Of a stretch of 64,000 bases of DNA, positions 11,034 to 21,638 are shown piece after piece; position 1 is the first letter of the stretch, and every line of letters starts with the position of its first letter. The translations under genes were made by a program, and so were the position numbers. The notes beneath the pieces were generated by a model that was not told the DNA's origin, searched no databases, and worked only from the letters and a program-made list of their open reading frames with translations. The stretch lies in the NCBI GenBank assembly GCA_037127255.1, contig JBANSL010000009.1, positions 33,935,475-33,999,474 on the forward strand. The letters are read 5' to 3'. Origin of the DNA: Persicaria tinctoria. Its lineage: Eukaryota > Streptophyta > Magnoliopsida > Caryophyllales > Polygonaceae.

Positions 11034-12218
11034 ATGGCAGGCGAAGGACAAGGCGGCTTCGGACAAGGAAGATCCATCTCCCGTCCACCTCTCTTTGTTG
11101 GGGATAATTTTATGCACTGGAAATCACTGATGAAAATGTTCATCATTGATCAGGATCTAGAACTCTGGCATATCATTACGCGAGGGCCAAATGTTCCCCA
11201 GAAGGATGGACCAAATGATACGAAGGTAGATAAGACTGAGGAAGAATTCAACCAGGCGGATCTGTAGAAAACAGCCAAAAACAGTAAAGCAGTTCATGCT
11301 CTTTACTGTGGGCTAAGCACTGAAGAATTCAACCGGATTTCCTCTTGCAAATCGGCAAAAGAAATCTGGGATAAGTTGGTTGTGACCTATGAAGGAACTA
11401 GTCAGGTCAAGGAATCTAAAATCAGTATTTATCTTAGACAATACGAATTGTTTAAGATGAAATCTGATGAGTCTGTGAAAGCAATGTTCACCCGTTTTAC
11501 GGAGATCATTAATAATCTCGACTCCCTGGGAAAAACCTTCCAAAATGAAGAAAAGGTCAGAAAGACACTTCGTTGTCTTCCTAAATCTAAATGGGGTCCC
11601 AAGGTGACCGCCATTGAAGAAGCTCAAGACCTTAGCACACTGGCTATCGATGACTTGTTAGGAAAACTAATCACCCATGAAATGATCCTCAATGAGGACG
11701 ATGGGGAGCCTTCCACAATTGTCAAGAACTTAGCGCTAAAGGTTAAGAAAGAAGAATCTCCTGAAGATTCAGAGGATGATGAAGAGGAAGATCCCTTTGC
11801 TCTTATAACAAGGGGTTTGGCTCGCATCCTCAAAATGAAGAAGCAATTTTCCAACAAGGAATTTGGAGTATCTTCAAGGATCCAAGGTAAGTCTTCTACT
11901 CCCTCCAAGAGAAACCGAGTCTTAACATGCTATGAATGTGGTGAAACAGATCACCTAGTTAAGGAGTGTCCTCTCAAAAAGCGCAACAAGGCAAAGAGGA
12001 AAGAATCCAACAAGAAAGTCATGGCAGCGTGGAGTGACTTAGACGCATCAAGCGACTCAGACTTTGAGGATGAACAAGCCAATCTATGTCTCATGGCCAA
12101 AATCGATGATAAAGATCAACACCTTAATGGAATGGTAAGAAACCTTCTTACTAGTTCCAAAGCTGTTCTTTCTGAATTTCTCAAAAATATGATCACAAAT
12201 GAGGAAAGCAGATGTTGA
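11034..12218 (+). pseudogene. Gag of the Sirevirus-like Copia (one internal stop)
   Basis: Starts MAGEGQGGFGQGRSISRPPL 56 bp behind the LTR. It has the N-terminal FVGDNFMHWKSLMKMF motif of Copia gag, a UBN2-type capsid region (EIWDKLVVTYEGT, LRQYELFKMKSDESV), acidic low-complexity sequence, and a zinc knuckle CYECGETDHLVKEC; its fourth ligand His is kept although the usual Gly reads Asp. A single in-frame TAG at 11265-11267 interrupts an otherwise continuous frame. The frame closes at 12218, but gag-like coiled-coil sequence continues past it, so the stop there may also be secondary. This gag would form the particle shell if expressed. Confidence 0.85.
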
Positions 12219-12808
12219 GAAAATAGCAGTCTACAAGAAAAGGTATTGGATCAAGAGACTTGCATTAAAAGGCTGTCACAGAAATTGCAAGATCTTGACA
12301 ATCAGAATTCTGACCTTATCAATGAAAGTAAGACCATACGATAAATTCTGAACTGAAGGAAAAACTTTCAACTCTCATTGGTCAGAACACTGATCTTGAA
12401 AACGAAAAGGAAAAGTTATCTGAAAAATGTCAAGATCAACAAAAAGCCTTAGTGCAATTTACAAGATCCAAGGCTAATCTCGATAAGATGCTTGGAGAAC
12501 AACAACTTTCCTTAAATCGAAATGGTATAGGTTATAACAAGAACTTTCCTGTTAAGCCTACTACCAAGTTTGTTAAAGCTAAAGGAAGTTGGAGGACTCC
12601 TACATGTTTCTTATGCTGCAAAAAGGGTCATGTAAAGGAAACCTGTCCTTATAGGAGAACAGATCCTTATATCATCCGAAACACATATCATGTACGTTTA
12701 AATGAACGGATAAGGCAAGTTTGGGTCCCTAAGGGAACAAAATTACCAAATATGGTATACCCCCACAACAGATCCAAATCGGTCTATTGGTCAAGCCGGA
12801 AAGGTTGA
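12219..12808 (+). pseudogene. Gag-pol junction with a second zinc knuckle
   Basis: After the stop at 12216-12218 the same frame continues as a Gln/Lys-rich coiled-coil-like stretch until about 12343, then the frame shifts. From 12452 the shifted frame encodes a second knuckle-like motif CFLCCKKGHVKETC and the QVWVPKGTKLPN motif that precedes the protease in Sirevirus-type polyproteins. It ends at TGA 12806-12808; the protease follows in the same frame. Confidence 0.75.
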
Positions 12809-13426
12809 TTTGTTGTTTTGCAGGACATCACCAAGGCTAAGGATCGAAAATGGATTATGGATAGCGGTTGCTCCAGGCATATGAGTGGAAAAGAATCTCT
12901 TTTTCATCATTTAAAGAAGCAATCCAGCGGTACTATAACTCTTGGCGATAAGGGAAAGTGCGACATCGTCGGTATTGGTAACATTGGTGTTAATTCCAAA
13001 GATTTTATTAAAGATTTATATCTTGTCGATGGTCTCAAATATAATCTTCTCAGTGTTTCACAGCTTTGTGATAAAGGCAATCGCATTTGCTTTAACAAGG
13101 AAAAGTGCATCGTTCAAGACGAGAAGACAGGAGATGTGGTTCTTACAGCTAAAAGAGATTCTAACATTTATGCTCTTAATACAGATCGCATTCCACCCTC
13201 AAATCTAAAGTGCCTCAAGGCCTTATCAGAAGATCCAAGGGTGTGGCACAGGCGTCTTGGGCATATCAGCATGCATTCCCTCGGAAAGCTACTGTCTAAG
13301 GATCTGGTTCGAGGACTTCCGAATCTGAATTTTAAAGTTGACGATCTATGCAATGCTTGCTCAAGGGAAAACACACTCGTAGCTCTTTCAAGAAAAAGAA
13401 TGCCATTAGTACTACTAGACCTTTAG
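12809..13426 (+). pseudogene. Protease and integrase zinc domain of the Sirevirus-like Copia
   Basis: The aspartic protease site is intact (WIMDSGCSRHMSG), followed by LYLVDGLKYNLLSVSQLCDK and the pre-integrase HRRLGHISMHSLGKL with the CNAC half of the zinc ligand set. The frame is lost at about 13355-13360, within the zinc domain; the integrase core continues in another frame from 13348. Protease and integrase are normally cut from one polyprotein. Confidence 0.85.
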
Positions 13427-14088
13427 AATTGTTACACATGGATTTATGCGGACCTATGCGTGTCAAATCTCCCAAAGGTAAACAATACATTCTCGTAATT
13501 GTTGATGATTATTCACGATTCACTTGGGTTTTCTTTCTCAAAGATAAATCAGAAACTCTGTTCTATTTTTCAAAACTTTGTAAGGAGTTACAAACATTGA
13601 AAAATCTACCTATCGTTTCTATTAGAAGTGATCACGGTAGAGAATTTGATCAATTAAACTTCGACATATTTTGTGCGAAATATGGGATTTCTCACAATTT
13701 TTCTGCTCCAAGGACACCTCAACAAAACGGGGTGGTGGAACGAAAAAACCGCACCCTAGAGGGGATGTCAAGGACTATGCTATTAGAGAATAACTTGCCC
13801 AAGTCATACTGGGCAGAGGCTGTAAATACAGCGAACTATATTCTCAATAGATGTTTGATTCGATCAATTTTAAAGAAAACTCCTTATGAGCTTTTTAAAG
13901 GAAGAAAACCAAGTATATCTTATTTCAAACCATTCGGATGTACATGCTATGTACATAACAATGGGAAGGATAATCTTGGAAAATTTGATGCACGCAGCGA
14001 CGAAGGTATATTTCTTGGATATTCGAATCAAAGCAAGGCTTATTGAATATTCAACAAACGTACCAAACTCGTCGAGGAAAGCATACAT
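13348..14088 (+). pseudogene. Integrase core of the Sirevirus-like Copia
   Basis: The rve-type core has its three acidic residues: D in LLHMDLCGPM, D in IRSDHGREFD and E in PQQNGVVERKNRT. The C-terminal part (PFGCTCYVHN, DEGIFLGYSN) is followed by an in-frame TGA at 14044-14046, after which the same frame continues. Integrase would insert the cDNA with the 5 bp target duplication seen for this element. Confidence 0.9.
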
Positions 14089-16071
14089 GTGTTATTTGAT
14101 GAAAGTGATAATGGTACCTTGAGTGAAGGTTTTGCAGATCTCAAGTTAAATACTTATGAGGACTATGAGTCGGATGGAGGAAGCAATGGTCAAGAAAAGA
14201 GCAAATCAAGAAACATGCAGGAGCCATTTCAAGATCTTACTGAGCTATCGCAAGGCCCTGAAATTCAGTCTCAAGGCCTTACCGATGAAGCCAGTCTAGA
14301 AAACGAAATTCCTCCTGAGCCTCTTGAACCTTTTCCCACAAATCCTCCTGAACCTCACGAGCCTGAACCCTCTTCTCTTGATGCTTCAACGTCTAATCAA
14401 GGATCAGCTCGAAGGAAATTCAAACACGCCTCTTCACACTCCTTGGCTAACATCATCTCAGATCCTTCGTTGGGTATTCAAACTCGTTCCAATCTTAGAA
14501 ACTTGTGTGCGTTTCATGCTTTTGTCTCTCTTACAGAACCAAAGAAATACACCGAGGCTCTCAAGGAACCAGATTGGATCATAGCCATGCAAAATGAACT
14601 CAACGAGTTTGAACGTAATAAAGTATGGACTCTTACGGCTAAGCCGAAGGGGAAATCGATTATTGGAACTCGTTGGGTATTTCGAAATAAGATTGACGAA
14701 GGAGGCAATGTTATACGAAACAAAGCTCGACTAGTTGCACAAGGATATAATCAAGAAGAAGGGATTGACTACGAGGAGACTTTCGCTCCTGTAGCCCGAC
14801 TCGAAGCCATTCGTATGCTTCTTGCCTTTGCATCTTTTATGAATATCAAACTTTATCAAATGGACGTTAAGTGTGCCTTTCTAAATGGGTTTTTGGATGA
14901 AGAAGTTTTTGTTGCTCAACCTCCTGGATTTGAAAACGATGAATTTCCGGAGCATGTTTTCAAGCTGGATAAAGCTCTGTACGGTTTGAAACAAGCTCCT
15001 AGGGCTTGGTACGAGCGGCTTTCTAAATATCTCCTGGAAAATAATTTTAAAAGAGGTTTGATCGACAAAACTCTCTTCATCAAAACTCATGGAAAGGATA
15101 TACTAGTCGTCCAAATTTATGTTGATGATATTCTTTTCGGTGCTACTAATGATATGTTGTGCAAGGAATTTTCTAACATTATGTGCAAGGAGTTTGAGAT
15201 GAGCATGATGGGAGAATTGAATTTCTTTCTCGGACTTCACGTACATCAAAGCTCTAAAGGCATATTCCTTAATCAAGGAAAATATACACGAGAGCTACTC
15301 AAGAAGTAGAAGATGATCGATTCCAAGGTTGCCAAAACGCCTATGAGCTCTACACTTTCTCTGGATCAAGATCTTACCGGTAAAGAGGTAAATCAGAAAG
15401 AATATAGAGGTATGATCGGTTCTCTCCTTTATCTTACTGCCAGCAGACCTGACATTATGTTTAGTGTCTGTATGTGTGCAAGATTTCAAGCTAATCCAAA
15501 GGAATCACATCTGATCGCGGTAAAGTGAATCTTGAGATATCTTAATGGAACTAAAGATCTCGGATTATGGTACCCTCATCAAACAAGCTTTGATCTTATC
15601 GGATTCTCCGATTCTGATTTTGTAGGGTATAAAGTAGATAGAAAAGGCACCTCAGGGTGTTGTCGATTTCTTGGGGCATCCCTTATAAGTTGGCATTCCA
15701 AGAAGCAAAATTTAGTAGCGCTTTCAACATCCGAAGCTGAGTATGTTGCTGCTGGAGCTTGTTGTTCGCCAGTCCTATGGATTGCACAACAACTCCAAGA
15801 CCTTGGAATCAACTATAAGGGTATTCCCATCAAATGTGAAAACACCAGTGCTATTTCTATTTCCATAAACCCTGTACAACACTCAAGAACAAAGCACATT
15901 GATGTGAGACACCACTTCATCCGAGATCATGTTGAGAAAGGAGATGTGTCTTTGACATTCATCTCTACTGAGCTTCAACTTGCAGATATCTTTACAAAAC
16001 CTCTTCCCGAAGACAGATTTAATTTCATTCGATTAGAACTTGGAATGCTTAATAGGGAAGCATCGATGTAG
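14089..16071 (+). pseudogene. Reverse transcriptase and RNase H of the Sirevirus-like Copia
   Basis: One frame through the window 14089-16071, broken only by TAG 15307-15309 and TGA 15526-15528. RT motifs: KARLVAQGYNQEEGIDYEET, QMDVKCAFLNG, YGLKQAPRAWY and the catalytic IYVDDILFG. RNase H carries GFSDSDFVG, ALSTSEAEYVA and NPVQHSRTKHIDVR, and ends LADIFTKPLPEDRF. A proline-rich linker (about 14290-14360) separates integrase from RT, as is common. The terminal TAG overlaps a polypurine motif. Confidence 0.92.
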
Positions 16072-16077
16072 GGGGAG
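16069..16077 (+). promoter_or_regulatory. Internal polypurine motif overlapping the pol stop
   Basis: TAGGGGGAG directly at the pol stop codon. Sireviruses are known for several such copies upstream of the 3' LTR; a second (AAGGGGGAG) is at 18244-18252 and a weaker one (AAGGGAGAG) at 18459-18467 just before the LTR. Confidence 0.65.
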
Positions 16078-16482
16078 CAATCGTATCTTATGATATTCGT
16101 ATTATCTCCTATATCAAGATCTTGAATTAAAATTTAACATCTTGTCTTAAATAGTCTGATGTTGAATTTGAATTTCAAACAAAAATATTGGATCAAATCT
16201 TTTAGGAAATATCTCCCTAGATATTTATCCTTAAAAGATTTTTTTTACCTTTTTCGATTTTTCTTTCCCTTGTATTTATCTTGAAAATTGGTTAGGATTT
16301 TTGATAAAGATATGGCCGGATTCTTTGAACATTTTTTTTGAAGTTCAAACGCTTTTCTTCTCTCCTATTTAAATCCCTACTTCCACCGGTCATATCACTT
16401 CATTTCTTTCGTCTCTCTTCTCTCTCTGTTTTTCATCTCTTCCCAAGAACACTCAAGTACTACTTCCCCCCTTTCTCTCATC

Positions 16483-18144
16483 ATGGCCCCAAGGAAACCC
16501 TCTTCGCCTCCCTGCACTAGATCTGGAGCTAAGCGTCATCGCTCCTCCGATTACAAGGGAAAAGGGGTGGCAATTGATGATGATTTCAAGGGGAAAGCCA
16601 TAGTTCATCAACTGGAAACCTCCTCCGAGAGTGAAGAGGAAGAGACTCGTCAAGAAGGGGCTCGTCACAAACGGAAGATCATCAAAAGGGAGCCCAGGTA
16701 CCCTTCCAATCATCCTCCCCAAGTCAACCCCTGTGCTCCAAAGAAGGCGCTTCGACAACATCGACCCCAGGCTCTTGTTCCACACGAGGTATTTTTTGAT
16801 ATCCCTCATGCTTGGTTTATCAATCACACTACTTCTGGAATGTGGAGGGATGGGTATGCTCACAGACCTATCAATTGCTGTGAGCATGTGGATCTAGATT
16901 TTCTAGAATCCACAAACCTCCCTTGCGTCAACTTGTTGAAGAACTCTCGTGTGTGGTCTTTCCTCAACCCTGGTACTGTTGCCTTTCCACGTCTGACAAT
17001 ACTCTTCTTCCTCAATCTTACTGCTAGCCGAGAGAATGGGAGTCTCACTCTTACTTCTCAGGTTAAGCAGCGTCAGATTACCCTTACCCGCTCTTCCTTG
17101 GCCTTTATTCTTGAAATCCCTGAAAATGTTAACACCAGTTCCCACCCCACCAAAGCCTTCTGTATTAACAAAGGCCAAAAAGAACTGTTTGTTCGTCGCT
17201 CCAACTCCGCTGAGTCCTCAAAATCCAAGCCTAAATACACCCACAATGTCCTATCTCTTGATGCTAAGATGGTTTTCACCATTCTTGCGCGTTGTGTCCT
17301 GCCAAGAAAAAATTCCCGCGAGCTTTTCACCGACAACTTGCTGCATTACCTATATCTGATCATGGCAGGCCACGAGTTGGATATTCCAGATCTTATCCTG
17401 ACCTATATGTTTCACACCATCAATACCCCTGTGACTGCACCTCTTCCCTACGCAAATTTCCTCCCCAAGATCTTTGAGTTCTTCAACATTGACACACAAG
17501 GTGAGGAATTTGTCTCCCACTCCAGTCGTATTGATGAAGATTGTTGGAAGCGCCTAGGGGTTGAGCAAACTCTGGCCGGTGGCTGGACTTTGAAGCCTCC
17601 CTCACAGGCTCAGGGAGATTCTGTAAAGCTGGAGGAACGGATTGAGGGTCTAGAGGCAGAGGTGGATTCACTGAGGAAAGACGTCAATGCTGATCGTGTT
17701 GACATTGTTGATCGCCAGGACAACTCCCACCAACAGATTTTGATCCTCGATGAAAAGCTGAATCAGCTCTTCATGCTGTGTGGTCTAAATCATCGGGCCA
17801 CTACTTCAATCTTGCTAATGGACGCTGATTCTGTTAAGCATGTCGAGGAAACGGAGAAGAACGTTCTCCTCAACTGTGAACGCAGGGTGCGCAAGTATCC
17901 CATTCTTCGTCCTTTTTATCCAGAACCGAACATCCTCACTGTTGAGGAGTACGGTATTGTGAAGAAATGGCGAGATGAGGAGGCCAGGACTCAAGCCAAG
18001 ATGTGGAGTGCTCACCATGTGAAGAATGCTAAGGATCGCTGGCGTGAAAAGATTTACACAAACCGCCCAGATGAAGATGGTGTCCCTCCGAAGTATGGCC
18101 AGTGGTACGATGAGGACGTGGTGGTGGTTTCTGATGACGAGTGA
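16483..18144 (+). CDS. Extra ORF behind pol, 553 aa, plant-transposon-protein-like
   Basis: An uninterrupted reading frame between pol and the 3' LTR, where Sireviruses carry an env-like gene. I see an N-terminal basic/Ser-rich region with nuclear-signal-like runs (about residues 14-72), an acidic cluster SSESEEEET, a globular part (about 140-340) with LLKNSRVWSFLNPG and QITLTRSSLAFILEIPENV, a coiled coil (about 381-432, EERIEGLEAEVDSLRKD), and an acidic C-terminus. The middle resembles the putative plant transposon protein domain found in accessory ORFs of plant retroelements; this is from memory of the family, not a search. No signal peptide or membrane segment is evident, so a true envelope role is not supported. 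The frame is clean while gag-pol is broken. Confidence 0.75.
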   Translation: MAPRKPSSPPCTRSGAKRHRSSDYKGKGVAIDDDFKGKAIVHQLETSSESEEEETRQEGARHKRKIIKREPRYPSNHPPQVNPCAPKKALRQHRPQALVPHEVFFDIPHAWFINHTTSGMWRDGYAHRPINCCEHVDLDFLESTNLPCVNLLKNSRVWSFLNPGTVAFPRLTILFFLNLTASRENGSLTLTSQVKQRQITLTRSSLAFILEIPENVNTSSHPTKAFCINKGQKELFVRRSNSAESSKSKPKYTHNVLSLDAKMVFTILARCVLPRKNSRELFTDNLLHYLYLIMAGHELDIPDLILTYMFHTINTPVTAPLPYANFLPKIFEFFNIDTQGEEFVSHSSRIDEDCWKRLGVEQTLAGGWTLKPPSQAQGDSVKLEERIEGLEAEVDSLRKDVNADRVDIVDRQDNSHQQILILDEKLNQLFMLCGLNHRATTSILLMDADSVKHVEETEKNVLLNCERRVRKYPILRPFYPEPNILTVEEYGIVKKWRDEEARTQAKMWSAHHVKNAKDRWREKIYTNRPDEDGVPPKYGQWYDEDVVVVSDDE

Positions 18145-18243
18145 AAATGCTGGTGGTTCTTGTTCATGAACTCTTCTTGGTCTTACTTGCTCTAAACTTC
18201 TGGTTTTTGAACAACTTCTCTTCCCTTCTTGTTGAAAGACAAA

Positions 18244-18252
18244 AAGGGGGAG
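18244..18252 (+). promoter_or_regulatory. Second internal polypurine motif
   Basis: AAGGGGGAG, 100 bp behind the extra ORF and about 220 bp before the 3' LTR. The motif adjoining the LTR is AAGGGAGAG (18459-18467). Confidence 0.6.
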
Positions 18253-18469
18253 ATATCTCTGGTTTTTAGTTGTTTTAGGTATTGGTAAAACTGGAGTAAG
18301 GCCTTACTTTTGGTTTGCAAGGTCTTACTATTTTGGATATGTTGTTTGTTGTTTTAAAAAACTGATCCAACATTGCTGCTATAATCTTATTGCACTGCTA
18401 TATGGATTGGTGTGATGTGTTTTACAGGTATACAGGTGCATAAGTTTTGTCTTTCATCAAGGGAGAGAT

Positions 18470-19581
18470 TGTTAACTCCACCTTGATGATAAGGTCGAAC
18501 CATAGAATGTAAGGCCTTGGTTGATGAAAGCCAAAACTCGGGATTCCTGAGTTTGGTAAGGTCTTACCAAAAGGCTCAAGATTTTACTATACTACTTGAC
18601 TCGGAAATGGGGTTGTGTGTAAATGGGCCTATTTGGTAAATGGGCCTAAATTACTCTAAACCTAAACCGATACCCAGTTGTTCAAGAGCCAAGACTATTA
18701 GGCTTATTCATTTAACATATATTGGGCCAGGTTTTATTTAAGCCCATAATTGTTGAATGTGTTTTGTTCAATCGATATCTTTTATGCATATCTCTATTTT
18801 CGGTTAAGATTTCCAGGAATCTTTGTATACCGTGTTTGCCCAACTATCAACAAGATCTCCAGGACTTCAGCAAGATCTCACGCAACAAGAGAAGGTTCTG
18901 GAATTGGCCAAGAATCTCGCCCAGGAGGTACAACGTTCAAGTTTCAAATCTGGGTGCTTGGCTATATAAAGAAGAAGGAGACGACTAGTGATATACATTC
19001 TCTATAGCGCTCAATCGATCACTGCATTCAAGTCTTCTTCCATCGATCTCACGCAGCTCCCCACGCAAACAGTTTGTACTTACTTTTGAGTGTGTGTTAG
19101 GTTTCATTACGCTTTATAGTACAATTCATCTAGGTTATACTAAGGGTTTCTTTACCCAAAAGTATAGGGTACTTCGGTATCCTTAGTTGCTTTGTTTCAC
19201 TAGAGAGTTTGGGTTGCTAGATAGTAAGGTGTTCTAGAAGTGTGTAAGTCTTCTAGAGGTTGTATCTAGGACTCATAAGGCAAAGTGAAATAAAGTGTGT
19301 TGAATCCTACGGGTTGGATAACCCTAGGCGGGGATGTAGGCGGTTGGGCCGAACCTCGTTAACAAGTATCGTGTACTTTACATTATTGCTTGCTTTTATT
19401 ACTTATTATTTTTTACCTGCTCTCGCTACTAATCTCTCTTCTTATCTCAGATAAGGTCTTACAGCTTGTGGTAAAGTCTTACCTTTCTGGTTTGCGAAAT
19501 GTTTCCATACTCTATCCACCCCCACCCCCCCCCCCCCTATAGAGTATTTGCGTGCTCCTATTCTGCCTATTCCGCACTTCA
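18470..19581 (+). repeat. 3' LTR of the Sirevirus-like Copia
   Basis: 1112 bp, starting TGTTAACTCCACC and ending CCGCACTTCA; the TATA box copy is at about 18962-18971. The length difference to the 5' LTR lies mainly in the C-run near 19517-19537. Confidence 0.95.
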
Positions 19582-19881
19582 TTATATATATAGTATATAT
19601 GTTAATATGTATACAGTATATATAGGGAAAGTAATAAAATATAATAAAATATTATAAATCTATATGTGTTACGCCTTTGAAAACCGTAAAATATATCGGA
19701 ATTTTAAAATTCGGGTTTTCGGGTGACCCGTAACCCGACCCGGGAAACCCGGAATTACAAATCTGAGGTTCGGGTCGGGTGGCGGGCCGCGTTTTTAAAA
19801 ATCCCGGGCCTTTGGGTTGATCCCCACCCGGAATGTTCGGGTCGGGTCGGGTCGGCCCGGATGAGCCACCCTAATCAAGGA

Positions 19882-19974
19882 TGTTTGATCAGAAAGCTCA
19901 AGTTGCGCAATGTGCTACATGTCCCACAATTCAAGCATAATATGTTTTATGTCTCAGAGTTTGTTAAAGATTCT
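19882..19974 (+). pseudogene. Outer Copia, protease C-terminus (part 2 of 3)
   Basis: Between the hAT and the Athila-like insertion remains about 90 bp encoding LRNVLHVPQFKHNMFYVSEF, the conserved segment after the active site in Copia proteases. It joins the protease start at about 9400-9456 on one side and the sequence from 27094 on the other, which proves that both intruders hit one older Copia. Confidence 0.85.
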
Positions 19975-21490
19975 TGATAGCATGCATTTAGGTAGGCATA
20001 ATAGGTTGCATTTAGCTTAGTTAAGATGCATTTCATGGATGGATTAAGCATGATTTGCATATTAGTTCTCTATGTTGTCGGAGTCGGAATCTACACGCTT
20101 TTATTGATTATTTCAGGTAATGGTAGATCCGAGGAGAAGACATGAGTTGATAACGCATTTGATGAGAATGTCTAGTTGATCGAAGAAGCTTACATGAAGA
20201 TCTCAAGAGGTCCTGAGAAGAAGAAGCGAACCTAAACGAAGAACAAGTCTGCAGAAATTGTCGCCAGACATGCTGAACTTGTTTTGCACTTTCTGGAGGC
20301 CTCGGTTGTCCGATCGACTATTATGACCATGCGTTGGAAAGCTCTTTCAGAGAGCTACAACTTTCATGTTGACGTCGAAAGCTAATTCGAGACGGAATTT
20401 TCGGGAAAAACCAATGACGTGCCCGCGCTGCAACTTGACGCGGCCGCGCTTCACCTGGCGCGCCCGCGCTGCTACCCGACGCGACCACTCTGCTAGGAGG
20501 AAGTGGCCACGCTGCTGAACAGACAGAAGAAGCAAGATCCAAGCTGGCGCGCCCGCGTCGGTCCTGAAGACGGATTCTTATCCGATTCTGTTTATCTTAT
20601 TAGTTTTAATATTTTATTATTATAATTGTACGGGATGTTAAACCCGATTTTATTAGGTTATATAGGCCGAGAAGGCAGTAGAGAAGGAGGAGGTTATTTT
20701 TCAGAGACGTATTTTCCCTTTTGTTCATCTCACAAACCCTATGGAGAACTAACTCTCCTTTGTTGCACTTGGTTCTTTGAAGCCTTCAATTGATTTGGTT
20801 GTGAGTATTCTACTCTTGTTCGTCCTTTGTTAATTGTTTCGATCTCCTGAGCTTATTGCTTGATTGCTTATTATTGATTTATCTGGATTGATCACCTAGG
20901 TTTATCGATACTAGTCATATTGCTAGGGTTTCCAATTCCAGGTTTGGGGTTGTAGATTCATTGTAGCAAACACAATCTCCATACGCGGTTGCTGGTGGTA
21001 GATTGTGAGGGAGATTCGATTACAGGCTATTTTAACGGGTTGTTAGAATCGCTTGTATCTCATTATAATTCATGTTTGAATGCTATTGCTTTATTATTTG
21101 GTGAAGGTTTTCCCTTGTAATTTGGTGATAAGTGCTTTTAGGACTGGTAGGACTAAAAGCTATTACACGATCTGAATTGAGAACAATTACTGGACATTAG
21201 AACTTGAGATCCATAGGATGCGATGATGAACCATCTCAATTGTTGTGTGGATAATTACCTGGTGTGATACCTTTCCATCATATATTCACAACCTCTTTTT
21301 GCAACTTGTTTTGTCACCATTGCTTACACACAAAACTCCCCCTTGAATCGGTTACTTTTGGGTAATAATACTTGCTCTTACAATTGATTCTGTTTCCCTG
21401 TGGGTTCGACCCTAACTTACCTACTATACTTGTTATAGTTTGCATCTTAGGAATTTACTTTGATTTGGCATAACGACTTTAGGCCTGTCA
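19975..21490 (+). repeat. 5' LTR of the Athila-like element
   Basis: 1516 bp, starts TGATAGCATGCATTTAGG and ends TTAGGCCTGTCA. It contains a CpG-rich array of about 21 bp words at 20413-20564 and a TATA-like TTATATAGG at about 20658-20666. ORFs reported inside it are non-genic. Confidence 0.95.
20413..20564. repeat. CpG-rich 21 bp word array inside the LTR
   Basis: Imperfect repeats of a unit close to TGGCGCGCCCGCGCTGCTACC, about seven units. The identical array is at 24561-24712; the inverted LTR (about 26475-26651) has one extra unit. Confidence 0.8.
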
Positions 21491-21494
21491 AATT

Positions 21495-21512
21495 TGGCGC
21501 CGTTGCCGGGGA
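21495..21512 (+). other. Primer-binding site, Athila type
   Basis: TGGCGCCGTTGCCGGGGA, four bases after the LTR, is the standard primer site of plant Athila-type elements, complementary to tRNA-Asp. Confidence 0.9.
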
Positions 21513-21638
21513 AACGGTTTATCTTTGTTCTTGTTTGTCTTATTACCTGTGTGTTTGTCTTGTGTGTTAATTTAGCTACTAACTTTTGTTGTGAACCTAT
21601 CTTACGGTTCACAACACATATGCTACTAACAGTTTAAC

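Larger units (their letters stand above)
9872..19581 (+). mobile_element. Sirevirus-like Ty1/Copia retrotransposon with an extra 3' ORF
   Basis: A complete insertion of about 9.7 kb with two LTRs (TG...CA) and a 5 bp target duplication TTATA at 9867-9871 and 19582-19586. Order: LTR, iMet-type primer site, gag, protease, integrase, RT, RNase H, about 400 bp spacer, an intact 553-codon ORF, then 3' LTR. Copia domain order, an extra ORF behind pol, and repeated polypurine motifs point to the Sirevirus lineage. The LTRs differ at about 20 positions in 1.1 kb by eye, so insertion is fairly recent. gag-pol carries several stops and frame breaks. Confidence 0.9.
9465..19873. mobile_element. Non-autonomous hAT element, split by a Sirevirus-like Copia
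   Basis: Both ends carry the inverted repeat TAGGGTGGCTCA followed by CCGACCCGACCC-rich DNA. An exact 8 bp target duplication ATCAAGGA flanks it (9457-9464 and 19874-19881). TIRs of this type with an 8 bp duplication define the hAT superfamily. Without the Copia insertion the element is about 690 bp and codes for nothing. The middle is AT-rich with many GTATAC palindromes (about 9655-9860 and 19585-19640). The insertion site lies in the protease region of the outer Copia. Confidence 0.9.

Noticed and set aside
16483..18144. Calling the extra ORF an envelope protein
   Set aside because: No signal peptide or transmembrane helix is seen, so only its position is env-like.
20321..20542. Open frames of 62-80 codons in the CG-rich LTR block (also at 24469 and 26500)
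   Set aside because: They are chance frames in the CpG word array, occur three times because the LTR is present three times, and have no start context or domain.
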